From contig CAYMKL010000047.1 of NCBI GenBank assembly GCA_964390805.1, positions 1 through 44,234 of the forward strand: DNA of 44,234 nucleotides, read 5' to 3'. Numbering within the stretch: the stretch's first letter is position 1; the number at the start of each line of letters is the position of its first letter. This DNA is from CAYMKL01 sp964390805 (lineage in GTDB: Bacteria; Chloroflexota; Anaerolineae; VGOG01). Positions 1 through 7,109 of the stretch are shown here, one piece after another. The notes under the pieces were generated by a model. The model was not told the DNA's origin. It made no database searches and saw only the letters and a list, made by a program, of their open reading frames with translations. The position numbers and the translations under genes are program-made.

Positions 1-79
1 GGCCGATGGAGAGCGACAGCTTCTGGTGGCACGCCCGACCAAAGAGACAGTGCTGGATGACTGTGTGCTTCACCGATGA
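1..79 (+). other. Unidentified ORF end at window edge
   Basis: A reading frame open from base 2 ends with TGA at 77-79 and encodes about 25 residues of no family I recognise. The next frame is also open, to about position 119. Either could be the 3' end of a gene cut by the window edge. I cannot tell whether it is the missing N-terminal part of the metallohydrolase that follows, because no PHP-type histidine motif is visible. Confidence 0.2.
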
Positions 80-119
80 GTTCCTGGAGTGTTACGGTTT
101 ACCTGCCTTCTGTACCTGA

Positions 120-255
120 CCCCAGAATCGGGAAACTTCTAACTAGTTACCATGAAAGCCCCTGTGCGGTTGACGCAGGTGGCTTTCTGCTGTGTGCGAC
201 ACAAAGTCGCGTGAGTATGCGAATGGGCTCTTGCTGTTGCCAAGCGAGGTGAATC
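120..255 (+). ncRNA. Structured hairpin-rich element, possible orphan RNA
   Basis: Three stem-loops follow one another. The first (154-187) has a 7-bp outer stem GAAAGCC/GGCTTTC and an inner CCTG/CAGG plus GCG/CGC. The second is GCGAC-ACAAA-GTCGC (196-210). The third is CTTG/CAAG (230-244). A GAGGTG motif and ATG (256) follow, but that frame closes after 14 codons. Structured RNA followed by a decayed short ORF recalls transposon-associated guide RNAs (HEARO/IscB or IS200/IS605 type) that have lost their protein. That identification is inference from layout and from partial resemblance to the element at 35471-35560. A terminator-attenuator or other regulatory RNA is equally possible. Confidence 0.35.
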
Positions 256-285
256 ATGATATACTATGCCTGCCAAACCCAAAAA

Positions 286-316
286 GGGATTACAGAGTAG
301 CCGCTCTGGTAATCCC
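286..316. repeat. Inverted repeat upstream of truncated gene
   Basis: GGGATTAC (286-293) pairs with GTAATCCC (309-316). AGAG and CTCT extend the stem inward past one unpaired base. It lies just before the point where homology to the metallohydrolase begins (about 331), so it may be the right-hand end of an inserted element or a transcript hairpin. No T-tract follows, so it is not a normal intrinsic terminator. Confidence 0.5.
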
Positions 317-330
317 AACACCTAATTGGG

Positions 331-1305
331 GTGGGTACAGAGAACCGCCAGCACCTGTTGGGGCACATGAGCTTGCTGGGAGTGAAGGGGCAGCCGGTCT
401 TCCTCATGTGCGCCGGCGGGCCCGACCAGAGCTACCTGGGCGACCCGACCTGGATGAGCCTGGCGGAGTGGGCCGACCTCTGTCGGGAGCGAGAGGGGCT
501 GGTAGTGATTCCCCACTTCCCGAATCCGTACTGCGAGGTCGCTGCTGACATCGTGCTGGGTAAGGTTGATGCAGTTGAGATCCGCTACTTCACGCCCGCG
601 CTGGACAGCTTCAACGTGCGGGAATGGTATCGTTTCCTGAACTGCGGCTACCGGGTGACAGCCGTAGGTGGGACAGACAAGATGTCGGCCGGGATGCCGG
701 TGGGAGGGGTGCGTACCTATGCCTACCTGGGGGATGAGGAGTTCGCCTTCGCCAACTGGGCCAGGGCAGTGCGGGCTGGGCACACCTTCACTACCAGTGG
801 CCCGCTGATTGGGTTGCTGGTCGAGGGGCGCGCGCCGGGAGATGAAATGCGCCTGCCGGCTGGTGGCGGCACATTGGGAGTAGAGGCCTGGGTGCAGTCT
901 GTTCAGCCATTCCATGAGCTGCAAATCGTCGTCAATGGGCAGGTTGTAGCACGCGAGGTGACCGATGGGGGCGCGCTGGAAACACGGCTGTGCAGCAACG
1001 TGCGATTGGAAGGGAGTGCTTGGATCACCGCGCGCTGCGTCAGCCAGTTGAAGGTGTGGCATTGCTGGCCCATTCACATTGCGGCCCACACGTCACCGGT
1101 GTACGTACGCTGTGAAGACGAAGAGCTGTTCAGCCCATCCGACGCCACGTACATGTTGACTCTGATTGACAGTGGGCTGACCTGGTTGGACACGCTATCC
1201 ATTCCGGCTAGCCCGGAACGCCACGCGCGCATCCGTGGAGTGTTTGAGGCGGCCCGAGTCACCCTGAGCCAGCGCATGGCTGAGCACGGCTGGAGATTGC
1301 CATGA
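331..1305 (+). CDS. CehA/McbA-family metallohydrolase, C-terminal part
   Basis: The 324 residues look like the C-terminal portion of a CehA/McbA-type PHP-domain metallohydrolase. The opening segment (ENRQHLLGHMSLLG), VVIPHFPNPYCE (about residues 58-69), the VDAVEIR segment and GGTDKMSAGMPVGG (about 113-126) match the family's conserved core. The remainder is the usual beta-rich C-terminal region. Full-length relatives carry an N-terminal Ig-like or PHP segment with His-rich metal motifs, and here stops in all relevant positions upstream (250-252, 298-300, 310-312) remove it. The first in-frame start is GTG at 331, with no good Shine-Dalgarno sequence, so this is probably a 5'-truncated, possibly inactive gene. 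It overlaps the next gene by four bases (ATGA), which indicates translational coupling. Confidence 0.7.
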   Translation: MGTENRQHLLGHMSLLGVKGQPVFLMCAGGPDQSYLGDPTWMSLAEWADLCREREGLVVIPHFPNPYCEVAADIVLGKVDAVEIRYFTPALDSFNVREWYRFLNCGYRVTAVGGTDKMSAGMPVGGVRTYAYLGDEEFAFANWARAVRAGHTFTTSGPLIGLLVEGRAPGDEMRLPAGGGTLGVEAWVQSVQPFHELQIVVNGQVVAREVTDGGALETRLCSNVRLEGSAWITARCVSQLKVWHCWPIHIAAHTSPVYVRCEDEELFSPSDATYMLTLIDSGLTWLDTLSIPASPERHARIRGVFEAARVTLSQRMAEHGWRLP

Positions 1306-2351
1306 ACAAGAAACAGCCGCTCCGCATCATCAATGCCGTTGCCCCCATTCGCATTTGCGACAATGGAGGCTGGACTGATACATGGTTTGCCCAGCACGGC
1401 AAGATATTCAATATCGGTGTCTATCCCTATGCTGAAGTGCAAATCGAAGTATATGCCGCTCACGACTTGCCAGAGCGCATCATTATCCATGCGGAGAATT
1501 ATGGCGAACGGTATGTGATGCATCGAGAACAGTCGGGCTGGGATCGGCACCCGTTGTTGGAGGCAGCCATTGAGCTGATGGGCGCCCCCGATGACATCTC
1601 TTTTCAGGTGAGCATTTTCTCCGAAGCGCCCACTGGCGCGTCTACTGGCACGTCGGCAGCGGTGACGGTGGCTCTGATCGGGGCCCTGGATGCGCTGACG
1701 CCGGGACAGCTCACGCCGCACGAGGTGGCGTATAAAGCGCAGTCTGTCGAAGTAGACATGCTGGGCCAGCAATGTGGTATTCAGGATCAACTGTGTTCAG
1801 CTTACGGCAGAATCAATTACATCGATCTGTTCAACTATCCGTATGCGACGGTGTCGCAGCTTCAGGTTCCCAATGCAATCTGGTGGGAGTTGGAACGGCG
1901 GTTGCTCCTCATCTATTTGGGAAAGTCCCACAAATCATCGGCAGTACACGAGAAGGTGATCCGGGAACTGGAGGATGCAGGACCGAATTGCCGGCGACTG
2001 AATGATTTGCGGGCGACAGCAGAACCATCGCGGGATGCGGTATATGCTGGCGATTTTGCCCGCCTAGGCCAAGCCATGATCGCCAACACCGACGCGCAAA
2101 GCCGTCTTCATCCTGATCTGGTCAGCAGAGACGCCCAGCGTGTCATTGAGATCGCCCAGGATCACGACGCATTGGGTTGGAAAGTGAACGGCGCGGGCGG
2201 CGCGGGCGGCTCGGTCACCATTCTGTGTAATGCTCGCTCCTCTGTGAAGCGCGCTCTGATCCGCGAGATCGAAGCGGACAATCACCTGTACAAAAACATT
2301 CCCGTCTATCTGAGTCGATATGGGCTCCGCATCTGGGAGCGGGGTCAATAG
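1302..2351 (+). CDS. GHMP-family sugar kinase (HddA-like)
   Basis: This is a 349-residue GHMP kinase resembling D-glycero-D-manno-heptose 7-phosphate kinase and related sugar 1-kinases. Motif 1 is APIRICDNGGWTDT (14-27). The phosphate-binding motif 2 is the slightly unusual PTGASTGTSAA (110-120). GIQDQ (159-163) contains the likely catalytic Asp162, and motif 3 is KVNGAGGAGGS (294-304). It would phosphorylate a free or phosphorylated sugar in the cytoplasm, feeding nucleotide-sugar synthesis. The start ATG is inside the stop of the preceding metallohydrolase gene and has GGAGA upstream. It is on the opposite strand to the main glycan cluster, so membership in that pathway is only suggestive. 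The exact substrate cannot be told. Confidence 0.8.
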   Translation: MNKKQPLRIINAVAPIRICDNGGWTDTWFAQHGKIFNIGVYPYAEVQIEVYAAHDLPERIIIHAENYGERYVMHREQSGWDRHPLLEAAIELMGAPDDISFQVSIFSEAPTGASTGTSAAVTVALIGALDALTPGQLTPHEVAYKAQSVEVDMLGQQCGIQDQLCSAYGRINYIDLFNYPYATVSQLQVPNAIWWELERRLLLIYLGKSHKSSAVHEKVIRELEDAGPNCRRLNDLRATAEPSRDAVYAGDFARLGQAMIANTDAQSRLHPDLVSRDAQRVIEIAQDHDALGWKVNGAGGAGGSVTILCNARSSVKRALIREIEADNHLYKNIPVYLSRYGLRIWERGQ

Positions 2352-2609
2352 GTCTGCTCAGTCGAAGGGGCATTCAAGGTCGGGCACACGCCGCGCGCCG
2401 AAGTTTTCCTCGTTGGACCTCTTGCCCCCTTGCGCCGCTTGAGAGAACCCATCATCCAGAACTGTCCACCTATCCCCACCACGTCCATAAGGGTCGGAGG
2501 CCTGCCAAAGGCTCTGACAGGGCTTTGCACCTGGATATTCCACAAGTGGACTTTGACCATCCTGGACAAGGTTGTACACAAGCACTTAGGGAATCCCGAA
2601 GCTGTTGAC

Positions 2610-3653
2610 CTATAGCGGCAGGCTCGTCCCTTGTGCCTTTCTCCCTTTGTTTGTTTCCCCTCTCACCTCACTGGCTTCTTGCTCCCCCAGAGCCCGGCGA
2701 ACAAAGCTATCCCATCTTTCTTCTTCCGCCTCATATCCTGGGCCTCTCTCCTTCACAAGCCCCTCATCCTTCTCCGCTATGCCTTCCAGCGCGGTCTCCG
2801 TTTCCAGGGCGATCTTCCTGGTCATCTCATCAGCCAGTTGGGTGTAGATGCCGGTCGTCGCCAGGTTTTCGTGGCCCAGGAATTGCTGAACGAAGGTGAT
2901 CGGCGCTCCACCCAGGAGATAGTGCACTGCTATCGAATGCCGCAGCATGTGGGGTGTGACCCGTCTCTTGATGCCGGCCTTCTTCACATAGCGTGGGAAC
3001 TGTGAGTCCACTGTGCCGATGGTGATGTGGCCACCACCCCTGCCAGGGAATAGGAAATCGGTAACCTCGCTCTCTTCGATGTACTTCTTCAGCAGCTTGA
3101 CCGTGTACCACTTGAGATAGACTCGGCGTTCTTTGTTCCCCTTCCCTACTACCCGCACGGTTCCCCCATTGAGATCCAGGTTGCTGAACCTCAAAGAGAC
3201 CGCTTCTCCGATGCGTAACCCTGCTACGTAGCACAGGTGGAATAGAACCTTGTTGCGCCGATCCACCCTTGACGTTCCGTCCATGGCCCTGAACAGATCT
3301 CGCACCTCTTCTACAGACAGCGTCTTGGGCAATCGCCGCCTTACTTTGGGCGTCGGGAGTCGCTCTGCTGGGTTTTTATCTATGTATTCCTCATCGAGGA
3401 GGAAGCGAAAGAAGATCTTAATGGTATGGACCTCTGAGGCAACGGTTGTATCCGCCAGGCCACGTTCCTGCAGGCTTGCCACATAGGACCGGAGTTGGGC
3501 TATGGTCAAGCTTGATACCGCAGCGGGCTCAACCTCCAGGAACTGGAAAAGATGGCCCAGGAAATACAGGTAGAACTCTATGGTTCTCGGAGACAGTCCT
3601 TTCAGACGGAGATAGGCCTCGTAGTCTGCCAACGGATTGTTTGAGGTAGTCAA
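2610..3653 (-). CDS. Tyrosine recombinase/integrase (XerC/D-like)
   Basis: This protein catalyses site-specific DNA strand exchange through a 3'-phosphotyrosine intermediate. A SAM-like N-terminal DNA-binding domain (about residues 10-100) precedes the catalytic domain. In numbering from the upstream TTG at 3665, the catalytic set is Arg151 (AGLRIGE), Lys175 (GKGNKER), His239/Arg242 (HMLRH), His265 (LGHENL) and Tyr274 (TGIYT). All six residues are present. I place the start at the second TTG (3653), because GGAGG lies five bases before it; the TTG at 3665 overlaps that ribosome site. The 60-residue C-terminal tail is charged and not conserved. No attachment site, excisionase or phage gene was found beside it, so it may belong to a decayed integrative element. 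Confidence 0.85.
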   Translation of the reverse strand: MTTSNNPLADYEAYLRLKGLSPRTIEFYLYFLGHLFQFLEVEPAAVSSLTIAQLRSYVASLQERGLADTTVASEVHTIKIFFRFLLDEEYIDKNPAERLPTPKVRRRLPKTLSVEEVRDLFRAMDGTSRVDRRNKVLFHLCYVAGLRIGEAVSLRFSNLDLNGGTVRVVGKGNKERRVYLKWYTVKLLKKYIEESEVTDFLFPGRGGGHITIGTVDSQFPRYVKKAGIKRRVTPHMLRHSIAVHYLLGGAPITFVQQFLGHENLATTGIYTQLADEMTRKIALETETALEGIAEKDEGLVKERGPGYEAEEERWDSFVRRALGEQEASEVRGETNKGRKAQGTSLPL

Positions 3654-3817
3654 TGTGTCCTCCAAAGACGTTCATTTCGAAGTGGAGTCTGGCAAAAATT
3701 GCTGTAGAAACAAGAAAAATCCGGCTTTCTCAACCGGCTTTAGTACTACAACCGCACTTGCATAAAGCGCTCTCTTCGGCCATAATAGTGATAACACCGT
3801 AGCGGAGGAGAGGGCCG

Positions 3818-5050
3818 ATGACACCTGAAGAACTGGAAAAGTGGGCAGGCGATTTTGAAGTGTTTCACGCGCGCTTTGCCGATCTGTTTACGCGCAGCGA
3901 ACCACGCGAGCAGGCGGCGAAATACATACGTGGGCTGATGGCCCCCGTCGAGCGCAAGAATGGGTGGCAGATTGCCGAAGCGATTGGCGATAAGGCTCCT
4001 GATCTGACTCAGCGGCTTCTGTATCAGGCGAAATGGGACGCCGATGCCGCTCGCGATGAGTTGCAACAGATCGTGGTCGAAACCCTTGGCGACGAAGAGG
4101 GCATTGGTGTGGTGGATGAGACCGGCTTTCTGAAAAAGGGAACCAAGTCGGTGGGCGTCAAACGGCAGTACACGGGAACGGCGGGCAAAAAAGAGAATTG
4201 CCAGATTGGCGTCTTTTTGGCCTACGCCACCCCGAAGGGACATGCCTTTTTGGACCGTCGGCTCTACCTGCCCAAGGAGTGGTGCGCCGATGCAGAGCGG
4301 TGCGCTGAGGCGAAGATTCCTGAGGAGGTCGAGTTTCAGACCAAGCCGGAGCAAGCGGTCGAGATGCTGGAGCACGCTTGGGAACAGGGCGTGCCTATGC
4401 CCTGGGTAACCGGCGATGAGGTCTATGGGAACGCGACCAAGGTGCGCGATACCATCAGCGCGCACGGACGCTGGTATGTGCTGGCGGTCTCGTCCAACAC
4501 GCCTGTTTGGAAAGAACGCCCGCCGGTGGAGCCACCGACGCGGGATACCGGGGGCCGCCCTCGCACGCGACCCCGCCTAGCAGAGGGCGCCCCACCCCTG
4601 ACCACAGTGGCGGCAGCGGTCGCCGAATGGCCCGAGAGCCAATGGCACCGGCTGACTGTGGCCGAGGGCGAGAAGGGGCCACGCACCTACGACTGGGCCT
4701 GTGAGCGCGTCGTGGAGAGCCGCGACGGCCTGCCTGGTCCCGACGCCTGGCTGCTGGCACGGCGCTCGATCAGCGACCCGACGGATATCGCCTACTATTT
4801 GTCGAATGCGCCGATTGACACGCCCCTCCTGAAGCCGGCACAAGTCGCTTCGAGCCGCTATGTTGTCGAACAGGTGATTGAAGAAGGCAAAGGCGAGACT
4901 GGGCTGGACGAATATGAAGTGCGCTACTGGCACAGTTGGCATCGGCATATGACGCTCTCCATGATGGCACACGCCTGCTTAGTCTCCATCCGCTGCAAAG
5001 CAGCGGAAAAAGGGGGGGCTCAGACCCAGATCCAGAGTTGGCTGAACTGA
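3818..5050 (+). CDS. IS701-family DDE transposase (frameshifted C-terminus)
   Basis: This 410-residue RNase H-fold transposase carries the DDE catalytic residues at Asp100 (GVVDETGFLKKG), Asp200 (WVTGDEVYG) and a Glu at about 355-356 (VIEEGKGETGL). The segment SVGVKRQYTGTAGKKENCQIG (about 111-131) is typical of the family. GGAGGAG precedes the ATG by about nine bases. The frame leaves the family sequence at the run AAAAAGGGGGGG (5007-5018). The usual C-terminal tail (PEVRRLL...WSQWRRTRR...SHYRRRG) continues in the -1 frame to 5238. The in-frame product ends early with a foreign tail after about residue 398. The break could be a lost base, an assembly error, or slippage at the homopolymer. Confidence 0.9.
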   Translation: MTPEELEKWAGDFEVFHARFADLFTRSEPREQAAKYIRGLMAPVERKNGWQIAEAIGDKAPDLTQRLLYQAKWDADAARDELQQIVVETLGDEEGIGVVDETGFLKKGTKSVGVKRQYTGTAGKKENCQIGVFLAYATPKGHAFLDRRLYLPKEWCADAERCAEAKIPEEVEFQTKPEQAVEMLEHAWEQGVPMPWVTGDEVYGNATKVRDTISAHGRWYVLAVSSNTPVWKERPPVEPPTRDTGGRPRTRPRLAEGAPPLTTVAAAVAEWPESQWHRLTVAEGEKGPRTYDWACERVVESRDGLPGPDAWLLARRSISDPTDIAYYLSNAPIDTPLLKPAQVASSRYVVEQVIEEGKGETGLDEYEVRYWHSWHRHMTLSMMAHACLVSIRCKAAEKGGAQTQIQSWLN

Positions 5051-5238
5051 CCATCCCAGAGGTACGTCGTTTATTGGACGTGGCCCTGCCCTTGCCGCCA
5101 CGCTCGCCGGAACTGCGCCTGGCCTGGTCGCAGTGGCGTCGCACCAGACGGCAGCAGGCGCGTCGCAGTCACTACCGGCGCAGAGGGTTCGAGTGGCCAC
5201 CTCGGCCCGCCAATGACAAAACTGACAAACCACCATAA
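5012..5238 (+). other. Out-of-frame 3' tail of the IS701 transposase
   Basis: Read in the frame that includes position 4936, this stretch encodes the basic C-terminal tail expected for an IS701 transposase: ELTIPEVRRLLDVALPLPP, then SQWRRTRRQQARRSHYRRRG. It ends with TAA a few bases before the right terminal repeat. It has no start codon or ribosome site of its own that makes sense. It would be reached only by a -1 shift at the A5G7 run, or by restoring one base there. Confidence 0.75.
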
Positions 5239-5341
5239 GTGCGGTTGTAGTATTAGGCAGCACTCAATTAAGCAAGACAAGCAGGCGTCGTTTCGAGAGC
5301 AATTAGATTATGGACGAGACCGGAGGCAGTCAGAATCAACT

Positions 5342-5500
5342 GTGCGAGTTGAAACCTGCTTCATGCAGGAAAACCCGACCAATTTGGTCGAGGGAGAGCA
5401 ACTCCCCGGTGCCTTTTGCGTGCCCGTTCACGGAAAGTATCCGTAGCGGTAGAGTGAAACTACCACCTGTGCCAGTGGGCTACCCTACAAGAATGCTGAA
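5342..5500 (+). ncRNA. Chain of hairpins, possible group II intron 5' fragment
   Basis: The stretch begins with GTGCG, the classic group II intron 5' end. It then has short perfect stems in tandem: CCTGC/GCAGG (5355-5369), CGACC/GGTCG (5376-5390), GGGAG/CTCCC (5392-5406), CGGA/TCCG (5431-5443) and GGTAG/CTACC (5448-5464). Five stems in 110 bases is far more structure than chance and fits intron domain I. No domain V and no reverse transcriptase gene is seen nearby, so if it is an intron it is a truncated remnant. It could instead be another structured RNA. An overlapping 102-codon frame (5310-5618) shows no recognisable protein features. Confidence 0.4.
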
Positions 5501-5634
5501 TCTACTGCTTTGGTCTCAGTTAGAGCAATTATACACTCAATCAGAAAAATTCGCCAGAGTCCACTCGAACAGAACATCACCTGCCGAAGTTCAGGGGTGG
5601 TTGTCCAAGATTGAGTGAAGAGAATGTTGGGGGA
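5501..5634. other. No recognisable gene
   Basis: I see no convincing gene between the hairpin chain and the terminator. One + strand frame runs through it from ATG 5493 to 5618, encoding 41 residues with no recognisable features and no ribosome site. Confidence 0.5.
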
Positions 5635-5659
5635 ACAAAAAAGCGCCTCGCAGGCGCTT
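5635..5659 (-). terminator. Rho-independent terminator of the leftward operon
   Basis: On the - strand, AAGCGCCT and AGGCGCTT (5641-5659) form a perfect 8-bp stem with a three-base loop. A run of T follows on that strand (A-tract on + at 5635-5640). It lies about 240 bases beyond the stop of the VanZ-like gene, with no other - strand gene between, so it is the natural end of the long leftward transcription unit. Confidence 0.85.
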
Positions 5660-5895
5660 ATCGTCTAATGGGGCATTGTATACAGTTTATCCCGGGCAAA
5701 ACCCGGTGACGTGTGGACCGGGACATAGCATCTGGCCCGCTGTTAGGTCGTGTGATGGCGTGAGGGGTCAAAAACCATGTCCCAATCCGTAGCTCAAGGC
5801 GGCGCTCAGAAGCACGGTGAGCAACAGGGGCAAAACAATCATGGCAGGATAGTTCTGTTGTTCCCGCAAGGTCTCTCAGCCTCCTGAAAGCGTCG
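5660..5895 (-). other. Long 3' untranslated region; possible tiny hydrophobic ORF
   Basis: This is the stretch between the VanZ-like stop and the terminator. On the - strand, ATG at 5842 opens a 24-codon frame to 5768. It encodes an almost entirely hydrophobic peptide (MIVLPLLLTVLLSAALSYGL...), compatible with one membrane segment. No close Shine-Dalgarno sequence is visible, so I do not call it a gene. Nothing else is recognisable here. Confidence 0.25.
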
Positions 5896-6375
5896 CTATC
5901 GCTCCCCGGAGGCTGGCCAGCTCCATCGGCGGAGGAAGGCCAACGCAGCGACGATGCTGATGCCGTCCAGCAACACGTCTTTAAGGCTGCTGCAGCGGCC
6001 GGGGATGAAGTGCTGATGGAGCTCGTCAGATAGCGCATACAGGAGTGAGATGCCTAACACCTTGAGGGTCAGGGAGTCCCTGGTGCTCCCCTTCCCCTGG
6101 GCCAGAGCGCGCCATAGCAGCGTGGCCAAGATGCCGTACTCGACGCCGTGGATGGATTTCTTGGCCACGGTATCAATGCTATCATTGGGATGAGTGGGCA
6201 GGTCGGATTGGGAAGAGCCGACGAAGATCAGTCCCATCCAGGCCAAGACGGGGAGCCACCTGCTGAGGAGAGGACCGAGGGACAAGGAGGGCAGGAACAA
6301 CCAATGGCTCCTTTGACCGACGAAAGACGGACTGGGAGTACAACTTTCGGTCGCTTCTCGTCGGTCATCCATCAT
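5896..6375 (-). CDS. VanZ-like membrane protein
   Basis: This protein of about 159 residues shows the VanZ-family pattern. A first membrane segment runs through LPVLAWMGLIFVGSSQSDLP. A conserved KSIHGVEYGILATLLWRAL helix follows, then LLYALSDELHQHFIPGR with its acidic-histidine motif, and a last hydrophobic helix after DVLLDGISI. The role of VanZ proteins is poorly defined (teicoplanin resistance in one case), and they often lie at the ends of polysaccharide clusters. I prefer the ATG at 6375. It overlaps the stop of the dehydratase remnant (ATGA) and has GGAGG just upstream. The longer frame from 6423 would overlap that remnant by about 50 bases. Confidence 0.8.
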   Translation of the reverse strand: MMDDRREATESCTPSPSFVGQRSHWLFLPSLSLGPLLSRWLPVLAWMGLIFVGSSQSDLPTHPNDSIDTVAKKSIHGVEYGILATLLWRALAQGKGSTRDSLTLKVLGISLLYALSDELHQHFIPGRCSSLKDVLLDGISIVAALAFLRRWSWPASGER

Positions 6376-6922
6376 GCGTCCTCCATCGTTTGACGGCATC
6401 CATCCGCTCGCACCAGACTCCACAACGTTTCAAGCATCTCATGGTGGCGCTGCTCGCAGGCCGGATCGATCAGGTGCGAGATGTGGCCTGACAATGCCTC
6501 TCCGTCCGCATGATGGTTGTTCCGGACACGGAAGATCTTGGGGTGGATAGTGGGGAGCCTTTCTTCCCCAGGGACGAGGAGCTCCTCATGGAGCTTCTCC
6601 CCGGGCCGAATGCCAGTGTGCACGATGTGGATATCCTCTCCCGGGCGCAGGCCACGCAAGCGGATCATCTTGTGAGCCAGGTCCTCGATGCGGATCTCCT
6701 GGCCCATGTCCAGCATGAAGATGTCGCCTTCCTCGGTGAGGGACGCGGCCTAAAGGATGAGACTGACAGCCTCGGACAGGCTCATGAAGTAACAGGTCAT
6801 CTCTGGGTGGGTGACGGTGACCGGCCCGCCCTGCTCGATCTGATGGGCCAAAGTGGGGACGACGCTGTCGCGGCTGCCCAGGACGTTGCCGAAGCGCACT
6901 GCAGTAAAGAGCGGTCCATGTT
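6372..6922 (-). pseudogene. CapD/FlaA1-type sugar dehydratase, C-terminal remnant
   Basis: Translation in one frame gives the C-terminal third of a polysaccharide-biosynthesis nucleotide-sugar dehydratase. TAVRFGNVLGSRDSVVPT, MTCYFMSLSEAVSLIL, a stop, then AASLTEEGDIFMLDMG, DLAHKMIRLRGLRPGEDI and TGIRPGEKLHEELL follow the family order exactly. The stop is a TAG where the family has Gln (one-base change from CAG), at about 6748-6750. The Rossmann and active-site regions that should precede are missing; upstream of about 6922 the sequence is spacer-like and unrelated. The gene is therefore dead in two ways. It lies between the aminotransferase and VanZ-like genes, where a working dehydratase for the pathway may once have stood. 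Confidence 0.85.
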
Positions 6923-7083
6923 GAGCGTTGAACTCTTCATTTCGTTCGGGGCAAGCTGTTGAACGTTCCTCTGGCTCGTCACCTCCTCTCTCCCCTGCTC
7001 CTCTGCCCCACAGGGCCAAGTCACCCTTGATCACCACCAAGGTCGTCGCTATACCAGTCTCTAACATCCAGTATCCAAATCTC

Positions 7084-7109
7084 CCTTGTCACCCCCTCAC
7101 CTTGTCACC
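7084..7109. repeat. Short direct repeat at the aminotransferase 3' end
   Basis: CCTTGTCACC occurs twice (7084-7093 and 7100-7109) with a period of 16 bases. On the - strand the second copy encodes the last residues of the aminotransferase (EVTR-stop), and the other lies just beyond. Related GTCACC words recur in the spacer to 7025. It looks like a simple-sequence spacer; function unknown. Confidence 0.5.

Larger units (their letters stand above)
3744..5252 (+). mobile_element. IS701-family insertion sequence, complete with TSD
   Basis: This 1509-bp element has identical 16-bp terminal inverted repeats: TACTACAACCGCACTT at 3744-3759 and its complement at 5237-5252. The ends are flanked on both sides by TTAG (3740-3743 and 5253-5256). 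TTAG fits the YTAR target duplication typical of IS701, so the boundaries are firm. One transposase gene fills it, with a frameshift near its 3' end. The intact duplication and ends indicate a fairly recent insertion between the recombinase gene and the hairpin region at 5342. Confidence 0.93.

Noticed and set aside
322..1089. 255-codon - strand ORF
   Set aside because: Antisense shadow of the metallohydrolase, whose motifs are clear on the + strand.
2352..2371. CTCAGTCGAAGGGG, similar to one arm of the dispersed repeat at 25395
   Set aside because: Only a partial match without the inverted partner; it may be chance.
2345..2585. Short overlapping ORFs on both strands in the gap after the kinase
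   Set aside because: No family resemblance; composition looks non-coding.
3720..3743. CCGGCTTT direct repeat and CCGG pairs before the IS
   Set aside because: The stem is only four base pairs and lacks a clear T-tract, so it was not called a terminator.
5310..5618. 102-codon + strand ORF
   Set aside because: It overlaps the hairpin chain, has no ribosome site and no protein-like pattern.
5768..5842. 24-residue hydrophobic ORF on the - strand
   Set aside because: No Shine-Dalgarno sequence at proper distance, and too short to judge without conservation.
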